Positions 23,562 through 31,605 of a stretch of DNA of 64,000 nt are shown here, piece after piece (the first letter of the stretch is position 1; every line of letters starts with the position of its first letter). The notes under the pieces were generated by a model. It saw only the letters and a list, made by a program, of their open reading frames with translations. It ran no database searches and had not been told where the DNA came from. The stretch lies in assembly GCA_049273695.1 (NCBI GenBank), contig JBASRE010000013.1:1-64000 (forward strand), written 5' to 3'. The DNA comes from UBA11740 sp049273695. Its GTDB lineage: Bacteria > Acidobacteriota > Blastocatellia > Pyrinomonadales > Pyrinomonadaceae. A program made the position numbers and the translations under genes.

Positions 23562-25553
23562 TTAATTAATTGAAGCAGTTACGAGATTTTCGGTAACGGG
23601 TTCCGCCGACGGGGCGACGGACGTGCTAATCGGGGCTTCCGGTGCCTGTAGCAGTGGCAGCGCGCCGGTCTTATGGGCAGACTTCGCGCGATACATGGCC
23701 TGATCGGCCGCAATTAGCAGATGATCCAGGGTCTCGCCGTTGGCGCCAAAAATCGACGCACCAATCGAGATGCCCACCCGCGCGCGTGTTTGTGAGCCCG
23801 AGCCCACGCCCAAGGAGAACGAGCTCACGACCGTTTCAATACGGTCCCTCAGTTCGTCCACCTGCTGCACCGTCAAGTCTGGCAGCAGCGCAACAAACTC
23901 GTCACCTGCATAGCGGGCGAGAAAGTCGTACTCGCGGAGCTGGTTCTGAATCAGACTGGCAACTTCGCGCAGCATGCGGTCGCCGATCTTGTGACCAAAG
24001 CTGTCGTTCACGATCTTAAAGTCGTCAAGATCCAGCATGATGACCTGAAACGGACGATTGTTACGACGAGCGCGAGAGACTTCCTGGTCGAATCTGACGT
24101 GGAGCGCGCGCGCATTGGGCAACCCGGTCAGCGAATCTGTCAAAGCATTGGATTCCGCTTGCGCGTGATGCATCGCGTTCGCCAGCGCATCGGACGCCAA
24201 ACGCGTGACGGTCTCAAGCAAACGAATCTGGTTGTCGGTGTATTCACGTAGCGACGTCGAATACAACGATAGGGCGCCGAGCAAGACATCGCCCTTGAAC
24301 AGTGGCAGCGAAGCCATCGAACGGTAACGCGCATCGAGTTTCACCCCGAGTCGATCGAATTCGAGACTTGGTTGCAGCCGGTTCACCGAGCGGCGATTCG
24401 CCATCGCAAAACCGGTGACGCCTTCGCCCGGCGCGACACACCGGTTGCGCAGAGCTTCGGCGTCGCGGCCCACTGCGAGTGCGGCCGACGCGTAACCTTT
24501 AATTTCGTCGTAAAGGTAAACCGCGCACGTGTCGAAGGTCACAAGATGCCCGACCTTATCGACCAGCACGGACAGCGTGCTATCCATCTCCAGGGACGAA
24601 CTGAACTTGCGCGCGATTTCGTAAAGCGCGTACACCTCTCGATGCGCGTTGCGGATTTCATCGTACGCGGCGAACGAAGTGTTCTCGCGCGCCTTTGCAA
24701 CTTCGTCTTCCGCCGGTGCGATCGGCATCGGAGGGGTGCTTGAATGAATTTCGGCGTCGAGCCCGCGACTGGAAATCTCAGACTCAAACCGCGGCAATTC
24801 GCCGATGAATAACTCAACGATTTTCGGATCGAAATGTGTGCCGGCGCCTTTGCGCAGCAGCTCGATCGCATCGTCGCGCGACATACTTGGACGGAACGGG
24901 CGATCTTCACGCACCGAATCGAAGCTATCCACCACCGACATGATGCGCGCGGTGATCGGGATCTGCTCGCCTTTCAAGCCATCGGGATAGCCGCAACCGT
25001 CCCAACGCTCATGATGGTGCTTTACGATGGGGACGACCGGGTACGGAAAATTGACGCGGCTAAGAATTTCGGCGCCGACGGTCGTATGAATTTTTGTTTT
25101 CTCGAATTCGGCAGGCGTGAGCGAGCCGGGCTTGTTCAAAATGTGATCGGGAACAGCAAGCTTGCCAATGTCATGCAGCAACGCGCCTGCGCGTAAGGCG
25201 GCGAGTTCCTTCTCAGACAAGCCGAGCAGCCGGCCCAGGCCATCGATGTAGATCTCGACGCGTCGCACGTGACAATGCGAGGTCTGATCCTTCGCGTCAA
25301 TCGCGGTGGCCAGGGCCTCGGCAGTCGCCAAATGCAGACGGCTCATCTCCTCAGCTTCGCGTGTTTTTGCGTTGAGGCGCTCGAAATAAAGTTTGTAAGT
25401 CCAGAAGGTGACGGCGAGCACAGGTACACTCAGCACGGCGTATTTGATGCCGCCCTGAAGGACCCAGACGAACACCGAAATACCGGTGACGGCGAGGACG
25501 TACCAATAGGGCCGCGCCGCGCCGTTGTAATCAGACATGTCGATCAGTTTCAT
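23562..25553 (-). CDS. HD-GYP plus GGDEF c-di-GMP signalling protein
   Basis: 663 residues. Two membrane helices near the N terminus (YWYVLAVTGISVFVWVL and YAVLSVPVLAVTFW) are followed by an HD-GYP domain (about 75-245) with H127-D128 in ALLHDIGKLAVPDHI, HHHERWDGCGYPDGL (G188-Y189-P190) and further His ligands, all present. A GAF-like domain (about 305-460) follows, then a GGDEF domain with the A-site written AGDEF (549-553), a form known to be active, and DLDDFKIVND, GHKIGDRML. It may both break down and make cyclic di-GMP, with the GAF choosing between them. It is 188 bases from the kinase gene on the same strand. A repeat and a terminator-like hairpin lie upstream. Confidence 0.93.
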   Translation of the reverse strand: MKLIDMSDYNGAARPYWYVLAVTGISVFVWVLQGGIKYAVLSVPVLAVTFWTYKLYFERLNAKTREAEEMSRLHLATAEALATAIDAKDQTSHCHVRRVEIYIDGLGRLLGLSEKELAALRAGALLHDIGKLAVPDHILNKPGSLTPAEFEKTKIHTTVGAEILSRVNFPYPVVPIVKHHHERWDGCGYPDGLKGEQIPITARIMSVVDSFDSVREDRPFRPSMSRDDAIELLRKGAGTHFDPKIVELFIGELPRFESEISSRGLDAEIHSSTPPMPIAPAEDEVAKARENTSFAAYDEIRNAHREVYALYEIARKFSSSLEMDSTLSVLVDKVGHLVTFDTCAVYLYDEIKGYASAALAVGRDAEALRNRCVAPGEGVTGFAMANRRSVNRLQPSLEFDRLGVKLDARYRSMASLPLFKGDVLLGALSLYSTSLREYTDNQIRLLETVTRLASDALANAMHHAQAESNALTDSLTGLPNARALHVRFDQEVSRARRNNRPFQVIMLDLDDFKIVNDSFGHKIGDRMLREVASLIQNQLREYDFLARYAGDEFVALLPDLTVQQVDELRDRIETVVSSFSLGVGSGSQTRARVGISIGASIFGANGETLDHLLIAADQAMYRAKSAHKTGALPLLQAPEAPISTSVAPSAEPVTENLVTASIN

Positions 25554-25569
25554 GTTTGCCTTGCTTATC

Positions 25570-25635
25570 GTTTAGCGGCGGGCTACCGCCCGCCGATTGC
25601 AAACCGACTTGGCGGGCAGTAGCCCGCTTCTAAAC
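25570..25635. repeat. Inverted repeat (GCGGGCTACCGCCCGCC)
   Basis: TTTAGCGGCGGGCTACCGCC at the left and GGCGGGCAGTAGCCCGCTTC at the right form a hairpin-in-hairpin just upstream of the HD-GYP gene. Confidence 0.8.
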
Positions 25636-25656
25636 AAGACGTGATCATTTCTTCCT

Positions 25657-25717
25657 AAAAAAGTCCGCGCCGAAACCTTCAACCGGGAGCAACCTCGGCA
25701 TTTCAGTTCGGCGCGGC
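25657..25717 (-). terminator. Intrinsic-terminator-like hairpin upstream of the HD-GYP gene
   Basis: On the minus strand, a 10-base stem (25707-25717 with 25664-25674, TTCGGCGCGG) encloses about 32 bases and is followed by six T (25657-25662). It lies about 100 bases before the HD-GYP start with no minus-strand gene upstream, so it may end a small RNA or act as an attenuator. A -10-like AAATTATGAC lies near 25795-25808 on the minus strand. The remaining bases to 26058 show no gene or motif I can support. Confidence 0.5.
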
Positions 25718-26058
25718 ACTGGGCAAGTCGGCGATGCTGGCACGCATGCGCCGTCTGGGGTGTAGTAACCGGGCAAAAGAGTCGCGCGCTTCGGGTCATA
25801 ATTTTTAGGCGGCTAGCGGACCCAGTGCGGTGGGCCCAACAGCGGTTAAGCTTTCCTAGCCGCGCCTTCCCGTTTACAACGCGTGTGCCGCAAGTAACTT
25901 CTCTGAAAGCTGGCTTATTTCGGCGGATTTGTGATGTCAGCGAATTAGTTCATCGAGCAGATGCGGTCACGTTTCTCATTCTGACAAGTCAGACTGACGG
26001 CAGTCGCGTTGACAACTTCATTTGGCCAGTGCACCTTTCATCAACTTCCAGAAATCGG

Positions 26059-27411
26059 ATGAAGCTTCGAAAAAGAGTTCAGCCAACCGTCGAGACAACC
26101 CCGTCAGTCGGTTATATAGAGCTGCTGCGGAAGAACCGACAGTTCCGCATGCTTTGGTTAGGCCAGGTGGTCAGCCAGATGGGCGATTGGTTCGACACGA
26201 TTGCCGTTTATACGCTGGCACTCCAACTGACGGGTTCCAGTCGCTCAGTCGCATTGATCATGGTCGCGCGATTCCTGCCGAGCGTAGTGATGGGTCCGCT
26301 GTCGGGGGTCGTGGCCGACAGATTCAGCCGGCGATCGATCATGATCGCGTCAGATATCATGCGCGCGCTGGTGGTGCTCGGATTCTTGTTCGTGCGGCGG
26401 CCGGACCAAATGTGGCTGGTCTACGTACTCACGGTTTTGCAGCTGGCGTTCTCAGCATTCTTCGAACCGGCCAAGACGGCCGCCATTCCCTCGATCGTTT
26501 CGGATCGCGAACTACTTCCGGCAAATGCCATCGCGTCGGTGACGTGGTCAATCATGTTGACCACCGGCGCAGCCATCGGCGGCGTTGTGACCGGATTGTT
26601 CGGTACGAATGCCGCGTTCATCCTGGATTCGCTGACGTTCGTCGCTTCGGCGATCCTGATCAGTCGCGTTCGTTTTCCGAAGCGACCGGCGCGCGAGAAG
26701 ACAAAACTGACCGTCGCGAAGGCGGTCGGCATCACCGATACACTTGAAGGCGCTCGCTATGTGAAGCAACGGCCGCGCGTGTTCGCCTACCTGATGGTCA
26801 AAACCGCCTGGGGAGTGGGCGGCGGGATTTTGACGCTGCTCGCCGTTTTCGGCGAGCGAGTCTTTCCGGTAGCCGGTAAGACCGCCACGGGCATCGGCGT
26901 GCTGTTCACGGCGCGAGGTATCGGCACGGCAGTCGGTCCAATCGTTGCCCGTCGGTGGGTGGGCGAAACACGCCGGCACATGCAGACTTCGATTGGCGTC
27001 GCGTTCCTGATCGCCGGGGTCTTTTATATCGCGTTCGGAACTTCGAGAAGTTTCACCCTTGCGTTGCTGTTCCTGCTCGTCGCTCACGCCGGCGGCAGCA
27101 TCCTCTGGGTGTACTCAACGGTGCTCTTACAACAAACCGTCGAGGATCAGTTTCGCGGCCGTGTCTTTGCCGCTGAGCTCACGCTCGTTACGCTGACGAT
27201 GGCGGCGTCGAATTACGTTGTGGGCGAGCTGATGGATCGTTTCGGATTTTCGCCGCGCGTGGTGACGGCCGCGGTGGGTACATTTTTTCTGCTGCCGGGA
27301 TTAATGTGGTTCGTGTCCAAGAAATGGTGGGACAGAAGTGTCGATGTTTCTGTAGCCCAGGCGTTTACGCCTGGGAACAAGCGTCAAATTGAATCCATCG
27401 AACCTCCTTAA
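26059..27411 (+). CDS. MFS transporter (enterobactin-exporter/DHA3-like)
   Basis: About 450 residues, 12 membrane helices expected. The opening helix NRQFRMLWLGQVVSQMGDWF and the loop GVVADRFSRRSIMI between helices 2 and 3 are typical of the DHA3 group, as is the FFEPAKTAAIPSIV segment. These transporters usually export drugs or siderophores; the substrate here is unknown. The last 20 residues (from VAQAFTPGNKR) are encoded by a palindromic repeat at 27353-27503, so the C terminus is not native. I start at ATG 26059; a longer frame to 25825 lacks membrane signal or conservation. The region 25718-26058 upstream holds no gene I can recognise. Confidence 0.85.
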   Translation: MKLRKRVQPTVETTPSVGYIELLRKNRQFRMLWLGQVVSQMGDWFDTIAVYTLALQLTGSSRSVALIMVARFLPSVVMGPLSGVVADRFSRRSIMIASDIMRALVVLGFLFVRRPDQMWLVYVLTVLQLAFSAFFEPAKTAAIPSIVSDRELLPANAIASVTWSIMLTTGAAIGGVVTGLFGTNAAFILDSLTFVASAILISRVRFPKRPAREKTKLTVAKAVGITDTLEGARYVKQRPRVFAYLMVKTAWGVGGGILTLLAVFGERVFPVAGKTATGIGVLFTARGIGTAVGPIVARRWVGETRRHMQTSIGVAFLIAGVFYIAFGTSRSFTLALLFLLVAHAGGSILWVYSTVLLQQTVEDQFRGRVFAAELTLVTLTMAASNYVVGELMDRFGFSPRVVTAAVGTFFLLPGLMWFVSKKWWDRSVDVSVAQAFTPGNKRQIESIEPP

Positions 27412-27503
27412 GGAGGTTTTCAGACATCTGGATCTGCGTCCGCCCCATAAATGGGGCATTAACAACCAGAACTCTGGCGACCCAGGCGTGAACGCCTGGG
27501 CTA
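27353..27503. repeat. Palindromic element, family G (CCCAGGCGTTTACGCCTGGG)
   Basis: TAGCCCAGGCGTTTACGCCT (27353) and CCCAGGCGTGAACGCCTGGG (27481) are inverted; inside are two smaller hairpins (CCTCCTTAAGGAGG and GCCCCATAAATGGGGC). It supplies the C terminus of the MFS transporter and ends nine bases before the LOG-like ATG. Confidence 0.88.
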
Positions 27504-27512
27504 GAGAAAGTC

Positions 27513-28037
27513 ATGAAGATCAAAATCGGCGTCATGGGTTCGGCAGAAGAAATGCCGGACGTTTGCGAAAAAGCAGAGGCGTTGGGCCGGGCAATTGCCG
27601 CGCGTGACGCCATTCTGCTGACTGGCGCAACGACCGGTTTGATCTACGCGCTGGGCAAAGCTGCTCGCGACGCCGGCGCCACACATGTAGGCATTTCGCC
27701 GGCGCACGACGCCGAGGAACACGTTGAGCGATACGAGTTGCCGCTCGACGCTTGTGACGCGATCATCTACACCGGCTTCGGATTGAAAGGGCGGAATGTC
27801 GTGCTGGTGCGTTCGTGCGATGTCGTGATATTCATTTCCGGCTCGATTGGATCGCTTAACGAATTCACCATTGCCTACGACGAAGGAAAAGTGATCGGCT
27901 GTCTGACGGGAACGGGCGGGGTCGCTGATGAGATCGAACGCTTGACCCAGGTATTTACGAAGAAGACCAAATCGCGGATTTTCTATGATGAGGATCCGGT
28001 AGGATTGGTCGACAAGTGCTTGGGCGCAGTCCCGTAG
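27513..28037 (+). CDS. LOG/SLOG-like nucleotide-binding protein (TIGR00725 type)
   Basis: 174 residues with a Rossmann-like SLOG fold. A glycine-rich opening (MKIKIGVMGSAE), the loop LLTGATTGLIYALGKAA, a central FISGSIGSLNEFTIA stretch (the family PGGxGTxxE motif rewritten as SGSIGSLNE) and LTGTGGVADEI are typical. LOG proteins release cytokinin bases from nucleotides, but members with this altered motif are of unknown role, so a nucleotide-binding or sensing function is all that can be said. It begins after a palindromic repeat. The C terminus abuts a GTAGGGACGGAATGTTTATA repeat. Confidence 0.75.
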   Translation: MKIKIGVMGSAEEMPDVCEKAEALGRAIAARDAILLTGATTGLIYALGKAARDAGATHVGISPAHDAEEHVERYELPLDACDAIIYTGFGLKGRNVVLVRSCDVVIFISGSIGSLNEFTIAYDEGKVIGCLTGTGGVADEIERLTQVFTKKTKSRIFYDEDPVGLVDKCLGAVP

Positions 28038-28127
28038 GGACGGAATGTTTATAGTTACCGGCAGACATTTTATTTCGCTCCTCTGGAGCTCAGCTCATCA
28101 CGTCAGCGGAGATGGCTATAAACATCG
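28036..28127. repeat. Short inverted repeat (TGTTTATAG / CTATAAACA)
   Basis: TAGGGACGGAATGTTTATAG near 28036-28055 is matched by GGCTATAAACAT near 28111-28125. It fills the gap between the LOG-like and SDR genes. Confidence 0.6.
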
Positions 28128-28171
28128 CGCCGCTCCCGCGGCTGAAGCCAAGTATTGATCGAAAGGTTTTC

Positions 28172-28963
28172 ATGGACTTGGGAATTAAAGATCGCGTTGC
28201 GCTCGTCGCCGCCGCCAGTCGCGGCATTGGCTACGCGGCCGCGCTTGAGCTGGCACGTGAAGGCGCGCGAGTTTTTCTTTGCTCGCGTGATGAACGGCGT
28301 GCTGCGGAAGCCGCCGAAGCCATTCACAAAGAAACGGGCGCGAATATCGCCGGAATTGCGGCCGACGTTACCAACGTCGACGACACCGAAAGGTTTGTCA
28401 CGCTGGCTCTTGAGCGCGCCGGTCGCGTAGACATCTGCGTGACGAACGCGGGCGGCCCGCCGGCGACAGTTTTCGACAATACGGACATCGAGATGTTTCG
28501 CCACGCGTTCGAGTTAAATGCTCTCTCGGCGATTCGACTGGCGAAGCTGGTTCTGCCCGGCATGCGCGAGCGCAAGTGGGGCCGCATCATCAATGTCACC
28601 TCGATCTCAGTCAAACAGCCGGTCGAAGGATTGCTGCTTTCGAACACGGTGCGCGCGGCATTAACCGGCTGGGCCAAGACGGTCTCGAATGAGGTCGCCA
28701 CCGACGGTGTGACCGTGAATAACGTCGCGCCGGGTTACACTTTGACGGAGCGGCAGAGCGAACTCGCGGAAATGCGGTCGAAAGCGCTCGGCAAATCAAA
28801 GCAGGAAATCATTGAAACGTGGGCGACGCAGACACCAATGCGGCGCATGGCGGGCGCGGAAGAAATCGCGGCGGCGATAACATTCCTCGCTTCCGAACGC
28901 GCTTCTTACATCACCGGCGTGACACTGCAGGTTGATGGCGGGTGGACGCGGGGATTGTTTTAG
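28172..28963 (+). CDS. SDR-family protein with altered catalytic motif
   Basis: A 263-residue short-chain dehydrogenase/reductase fold. The cofactor site reads AAASRGIGYAAA, CSRD follows beta-2, and TNAGG is in place. The catalytic Ser144 (NVTSIS) is kept, but the YxxxK motif 13 residues on reads S157-N-T-V-R161, so Tyr and Lys are both lost. This substitution occurs in a defined FabG-like subgroup; whether that group is a reductase is uncertain. The C terminus ITGVTLQVDGGWTRGLF is the usual one. A ribosome site AAAGG precedes ATG 28172; an upstream GTG/ATG frame to 28112 is less likely. It could act with other CoA-thioester enzymes of the window. Confidence 0.85.
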   Translation: MDLGIKDRVALVAAASRGIGYAAALELAREGARVFLCSRDERRAAEAAEAIHKETGANIAGIAADVTNVDDTERFVTLALERAGRVDICVTNAGGPPATVFDNTDIEMFRHAFELNALSAIRLAKLVLPGMRERKWGRIINVTSISVKQPVEGLLLSNTVRAALTGWAKTVSNEVATDGVTVNNVAPGYTLTERQSELAEMRSKALGKSKQEIIETWATQTPMRRMAGAEEIAAAITFLASERASYITGVTLQVDGGWTRGLF

Positions 28964-29036
28964 AAGATGGCCGCCATTAAACTGCGAGCAATACCAGTTA
29001 TAGGATTCAACTTCTAACTTTCGAGGATTCTGAGCT

Positions 29037-29291
29037 ATGGCGCGAGGCTGGGAAAGCAAATCAGTGGAAGATCAGATCGGCGACGCCGAGGCTGCTAAGG
29101 AAGATCAAGCAAAACTCCATCTCTCTGCGCAAGGGCGCGCACTGGAGAACCAGCGGCAGCACCTGCTGCTCTCGCGAACCCAAATTATGGGTCGCCTTAA
29201 GGCAGCCACGAATCCGCGTTACCGCACTCAACTCGAGGCGGCGCTTCAAGATTTAGAGAAAAAATTGACGGAGTTAGACGCGAAGGAATGA
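29037..29291 (+). CDS. Small coiled-coil protein, unknown function
   Basis: 84 charged residues, no cysteine or membrane segment. Two helices are predicted by eye: residues 8-44 (EDQIGDAEAAKEDQAKLHL and onward) and 58-83 (TQLEAALQDLEKKLTELDAK), with heptad-like spacing of Leu. The ATG follows GAGGATTCTGAGCT, a weak ribosome site. It lies alone between the SDR gene and the convergent purE gene. I do not recognise a family; proteins of this type are common small conserved hypotheticals in acidobacteria. Confidence 0.65.
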   Translation: MARGWESKSVEDQIGDAEAAKEDQAKLHLSAQGRALENQRQHLLLSRTQIMGRLKAATNPRYRTQLEAALQDLEKKLTELDAKE

Positions 29292-29299
29292 CTTTGGGT

Positions 29300-29827
29300 T
29301 CAGTCTAACGTCGTTGCCCGGATCTTCTTGTCCTGCGCCGCGCGGAACTCACGCAACTTCTTTTTGAGTTCAGGTTGGCTGTTAGCGAGAATCGCGATCG
29401 CCAGCAGCGCGGCGTTTGTCGCTCCCGCTTTTCCAATTGCTAAAGTCCCTACCGGAATTCCGCCCGGCATCTGCACCGTCGAAAGCAAAGAATCAAGTCC
29501 ATTAAGCGCGCTGGTCATCGGCACGCCGAGCACCGGCAGAGTTGTGTGGGCGGCCATCACGCCAGCGAGGTGAGCGGCGCCGCCGGCGGCGGCAATGATC
29601 ACCTGGATGCCACGTGAGTCAGCACTGCCGGCAAACTCGGCCGCCAACTGCGGCGAGCGATGCGCGGACATGACGTGCGATTCGTGCGGCACGCCGAAGT
29701 CTTTCAACGTGTCCGATGCTGAACGCATCACGTCCCAGTCAGACTTGCTGCCCATCAGAACCGCGACCAGAGATTTCGAATTGCGAATTGCGGATTGCGG
29801 ATTTTTAGAGCTCTTTTTCTTTGGCAT
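29300..29827 (-). CDS. purE: N5-carboxyaminoimidazole ribonucleotide mutase
   Basis: About 175 residues, the class I PurE that moves the carboxylate in purine synthesis, as an octamer. The phosphate and substrate motifs are clear: VLMGSKSDWDVM, VMSAHRSPQ, IIAAAGGAAHLAGVMAAHT, PVLGVPM and MPGGIPVGTLAIGKAGATNAALLA. Key residues Ser, Asp and His of GSKSD and SAHR are present. The N-terminal 18 or so residues (KKKSSKNPQSAIRNSKS) are an extension encoded by a palindromic repeat. I start at ATG 29827 because the frame upstream is repeat. No purK is next to it; the isocitrate dehydrogenase gene is upstream on the same strand. Confidence 0.93.
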   Translation of the reverse strand: MPKKKSSKNPQSAIRNSKSLVAVLMGSKSDWDVMRSASDTLKDFGVPHESHVMSAHRSPQLAAEFAGSADSRGIQVIIAAAGGAAHLAGVMAAHTTLPVLGVPMTSALNGLDSLLSTVQMPGGIPVGTLAIGKAGATNAALLAIAILANSQPELKKKLREFRAAQDKKIRATTLD

Positions 29828-29899
29828 GTGTAAGTTTTCGTTGAGGTTAGACGTTTGCAGTCGCGAAATTCGCAATTCGAATTCCGCAATCCGAAATCG
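29772..29899. repeat. Palindromic element, family H (AATTGCGGATTGCGG)
   Basis: TTCGAATTGCGAATTGCGGA at 29776 and the inverted ATTCGCAATTCGAATTCCGC at 29868 enclose about 70 bases. It lies across the start of purE and ends at the stop codon of the upstream icd gene, so it has been inserted between two co-oriented genes and now codes for the extended N terminus of PurE. Confidence 0.88.
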
Positions 29900-31354
29900 T
29901 TATTCTCCCTGATCCAGTGAATATCCCCGTTCGCCGTCAAAGTTGCACAGGTTCTCAGTTTTAATGAAATCAAAGCCACCAGCGTCGATGTTCGATAACA
30001 AACTGATGATTTGCTGATGCTCGATGGTGCCGCCATTCTGGTTCACGAAGCGGCAACGCCAGTGATCGGAGCAGAACGTTTCGGACTTGCCGCCCGGCCA
30101 AACCTTCACGCCGCGATTGCTAATCATCGTCAGCTTGAGATCGTCCGGCGTCACATCAGTCAGCTTCTCGCCCAGGTCGTCGGGCGAGCCCTTCATCCAA
30201 TCCAGGAACACATCGACGCCAACCAACTCTTTCTTGGTGTCCGAGCGTTCTTTGAAGATCGTCTCTTCGGCAAACACTCCCTCGCCGCTATCCTCGTTGT
30301 ATGTGACCGCCTTCAGCGTGTGCGGTTTCTTTCCGAGACGTTCGACAATGGCCTGACCAAATTCTTTAGTACCGACTTTCTGCTTGCTGACCTTCTCGTC
30401 GTAGATGTCATACGTGTGGATGCCGTCTTCGATGGTGCGCAGCCACGCATTGTGAACGCGTTCGGCAATGGCGGACTGGCCAATGTGCACTAGCATCATG
30501 ATCGCGCCCAGTAACAATCCGGACGGGTTGGCGAGATTCTGACCCGCGCGGCGCGGCGCCGAACCGTGAATCGCTTCGAACATGGCGATGTTCTCGCCGA
30601 TGTTTGCTGATCCCGCGAGCCCCACCGAACCGGCGATCTGCGCCGCCACATCCGACAAAACGTCGCCGTACAGATTCGGCATCACGATAACGTCGAAAGC
30701 TTCCGGCGTGTCGGCGAGCTTGGCCGCGCCAATGTCAACGATCCAATGTTCGTTCTCAATGTCCGGATACTCGGCAGCGATCTCGTCAAAGACTTTATGA
30801 AACAGACCGTCGGTCAGCTTCATAATGTTGTCTTTGGTGAAGCAGGTGACTTTTTTGCGGTTGTGACGGCGGGCGTATTCGAAAGCGTAGCGAACAATCT
30901 TTTCCGAGCCGGGCCGTGAAATCAATTTCAAGCATTGCACTACCTGATCCGTCTGCCGGTGCTCGATGCCCGCGTAGAGATCTTCCTCGTTTTCACGAAC
31001 GATCACGACGTCCATGCCGGGGTGCTTCGTTTCAACGAATGGCGAGTACGAAACGCACGGCCGAACATTCGCGTAGAGACCGAGCGTCTTGCGCACGGTC
31101 ACGTTAAGACTCTTGAAGCCACCACCCTGCGGTGTCGTGATCGGCGCTTTGAGAAACACTTTGTTGCTGCGCAGCGAATCCCACGAACTTGGCTCGATGC
31201 CTGAACTGTTGCCCGCGAGATAAACTTTCTCGCCGATGTCGATCCGTTGAATGTCGAGTTTTGCGCCTGCTTCTTTCAGAATGAACAGCGTCGCTTCCAT
31301 GATTTCCGGCCCGATGCCGTCACCATGTGCGACTGTGATTGGAACTGTGGGCAT
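29900..31354 (-). CDS. icd: Isocitrate dehydrogenase (NADP-type, Thermus-like long form)
   Basis: 484 residues. It converts isocitrate to 2-oxoglutarate with NADP+ in the tricarboxylic acid cycle. Motifs: VAHGDGIGPEIMEA, FLKAPITTPQGGGFKSLNVTVRKTL with the substrate-phosphate Ser/Arg region, YAGIEHRQ, VIVMPNLYGDVLSD with the metal-binding Asp, and GSVGLAGSANIGEN ... AMFEAIHGSAPRRAGQNLANP. A C-terminal domain of about 140 residues follows, as in Thermus enzymes. The ATG 31354 is preceded by AAAGG; upstream in-frame codons lack a good start. A simple repeat separates it from the divergent mutS2. Confidence 0.93.
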   Translation of the reverse strand: MPTVPITVAHGDGIGPEIMEATLFILKEAGAKLDIQRIDIGEKVYLAGNSSGIEPSSWDSLRSNKVFLKAPITTPQGGGFKSLNVTVRKTLGLYANVRPCVSYSPFVETKHPGMDVVIVRENEEDLYAGIEHRQTDQVVQCLKLISRPGSEKIVRYAFEYARRHNRKKVTCFTKDNIMKLTDGLFHKVFDEIAAEYPDIENEHWIVDIGAAKLADTPEAFDVIVMPNLYGDVLSDVAAQIAGSVGLAGSANIGENIAMFEAIHGSAPRRAGQNLANPSGLLLGAIMMLVHIGQSAIAERVHNAWLRTIEDGIHTYDIYDEKVSKQKVGTKEFGQAIVERLGKKPHTLKAVTYNEDSGEGVFAEETIFKERSDTKKELVGVDVFLDWMKGSPDDLGEKLTDVTPDDLKLTMISNRGVKVWPGGKSETFCSDHWRCRFVNQNGGTIEHQQIISLLSNIDAGGFDFIKTENLCNFDGERGYSLDQGE

Positions 31355-31451
31355 GAATGCGTGCCTTTCTTTGGCGTAATGGAAGTTGACGAATATACGC
31401 CTAAAGGTAAAGGCGGGCAAAGCGGGGTGAGGCGAATAATCCACAGTTACA

Positions 31452-31569
31452 CAGATTAGGAATTGAGCCATTGATTCATTGGTTCATTGATTCACTGGTT
31501 CGGTTTGAATAGGTCAATGATTCAATGGATCGATGTTTCAATGAACCAATTTCCTATCAGTCTAATCTG
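31452..31569. repeat. Simple inverted repeat (ATTGATTCATTGGTTC type)
   Basis: CAGATTAGGAATTG at 31452 is inverted as CAATTTCCTATCAGTCTAATC at 31547-31567, with ATTCATTGGTTCATTGATTC-like blocks between. It sits in the divergent promoter region of icd and mutS2; 31355-31451 shows no other feature. Confidence 0.75.
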
Positions 31570-31605
31570 CGGATAAGTTCCTGGCGGTGTAAGATTGATA
31601 CTTCC

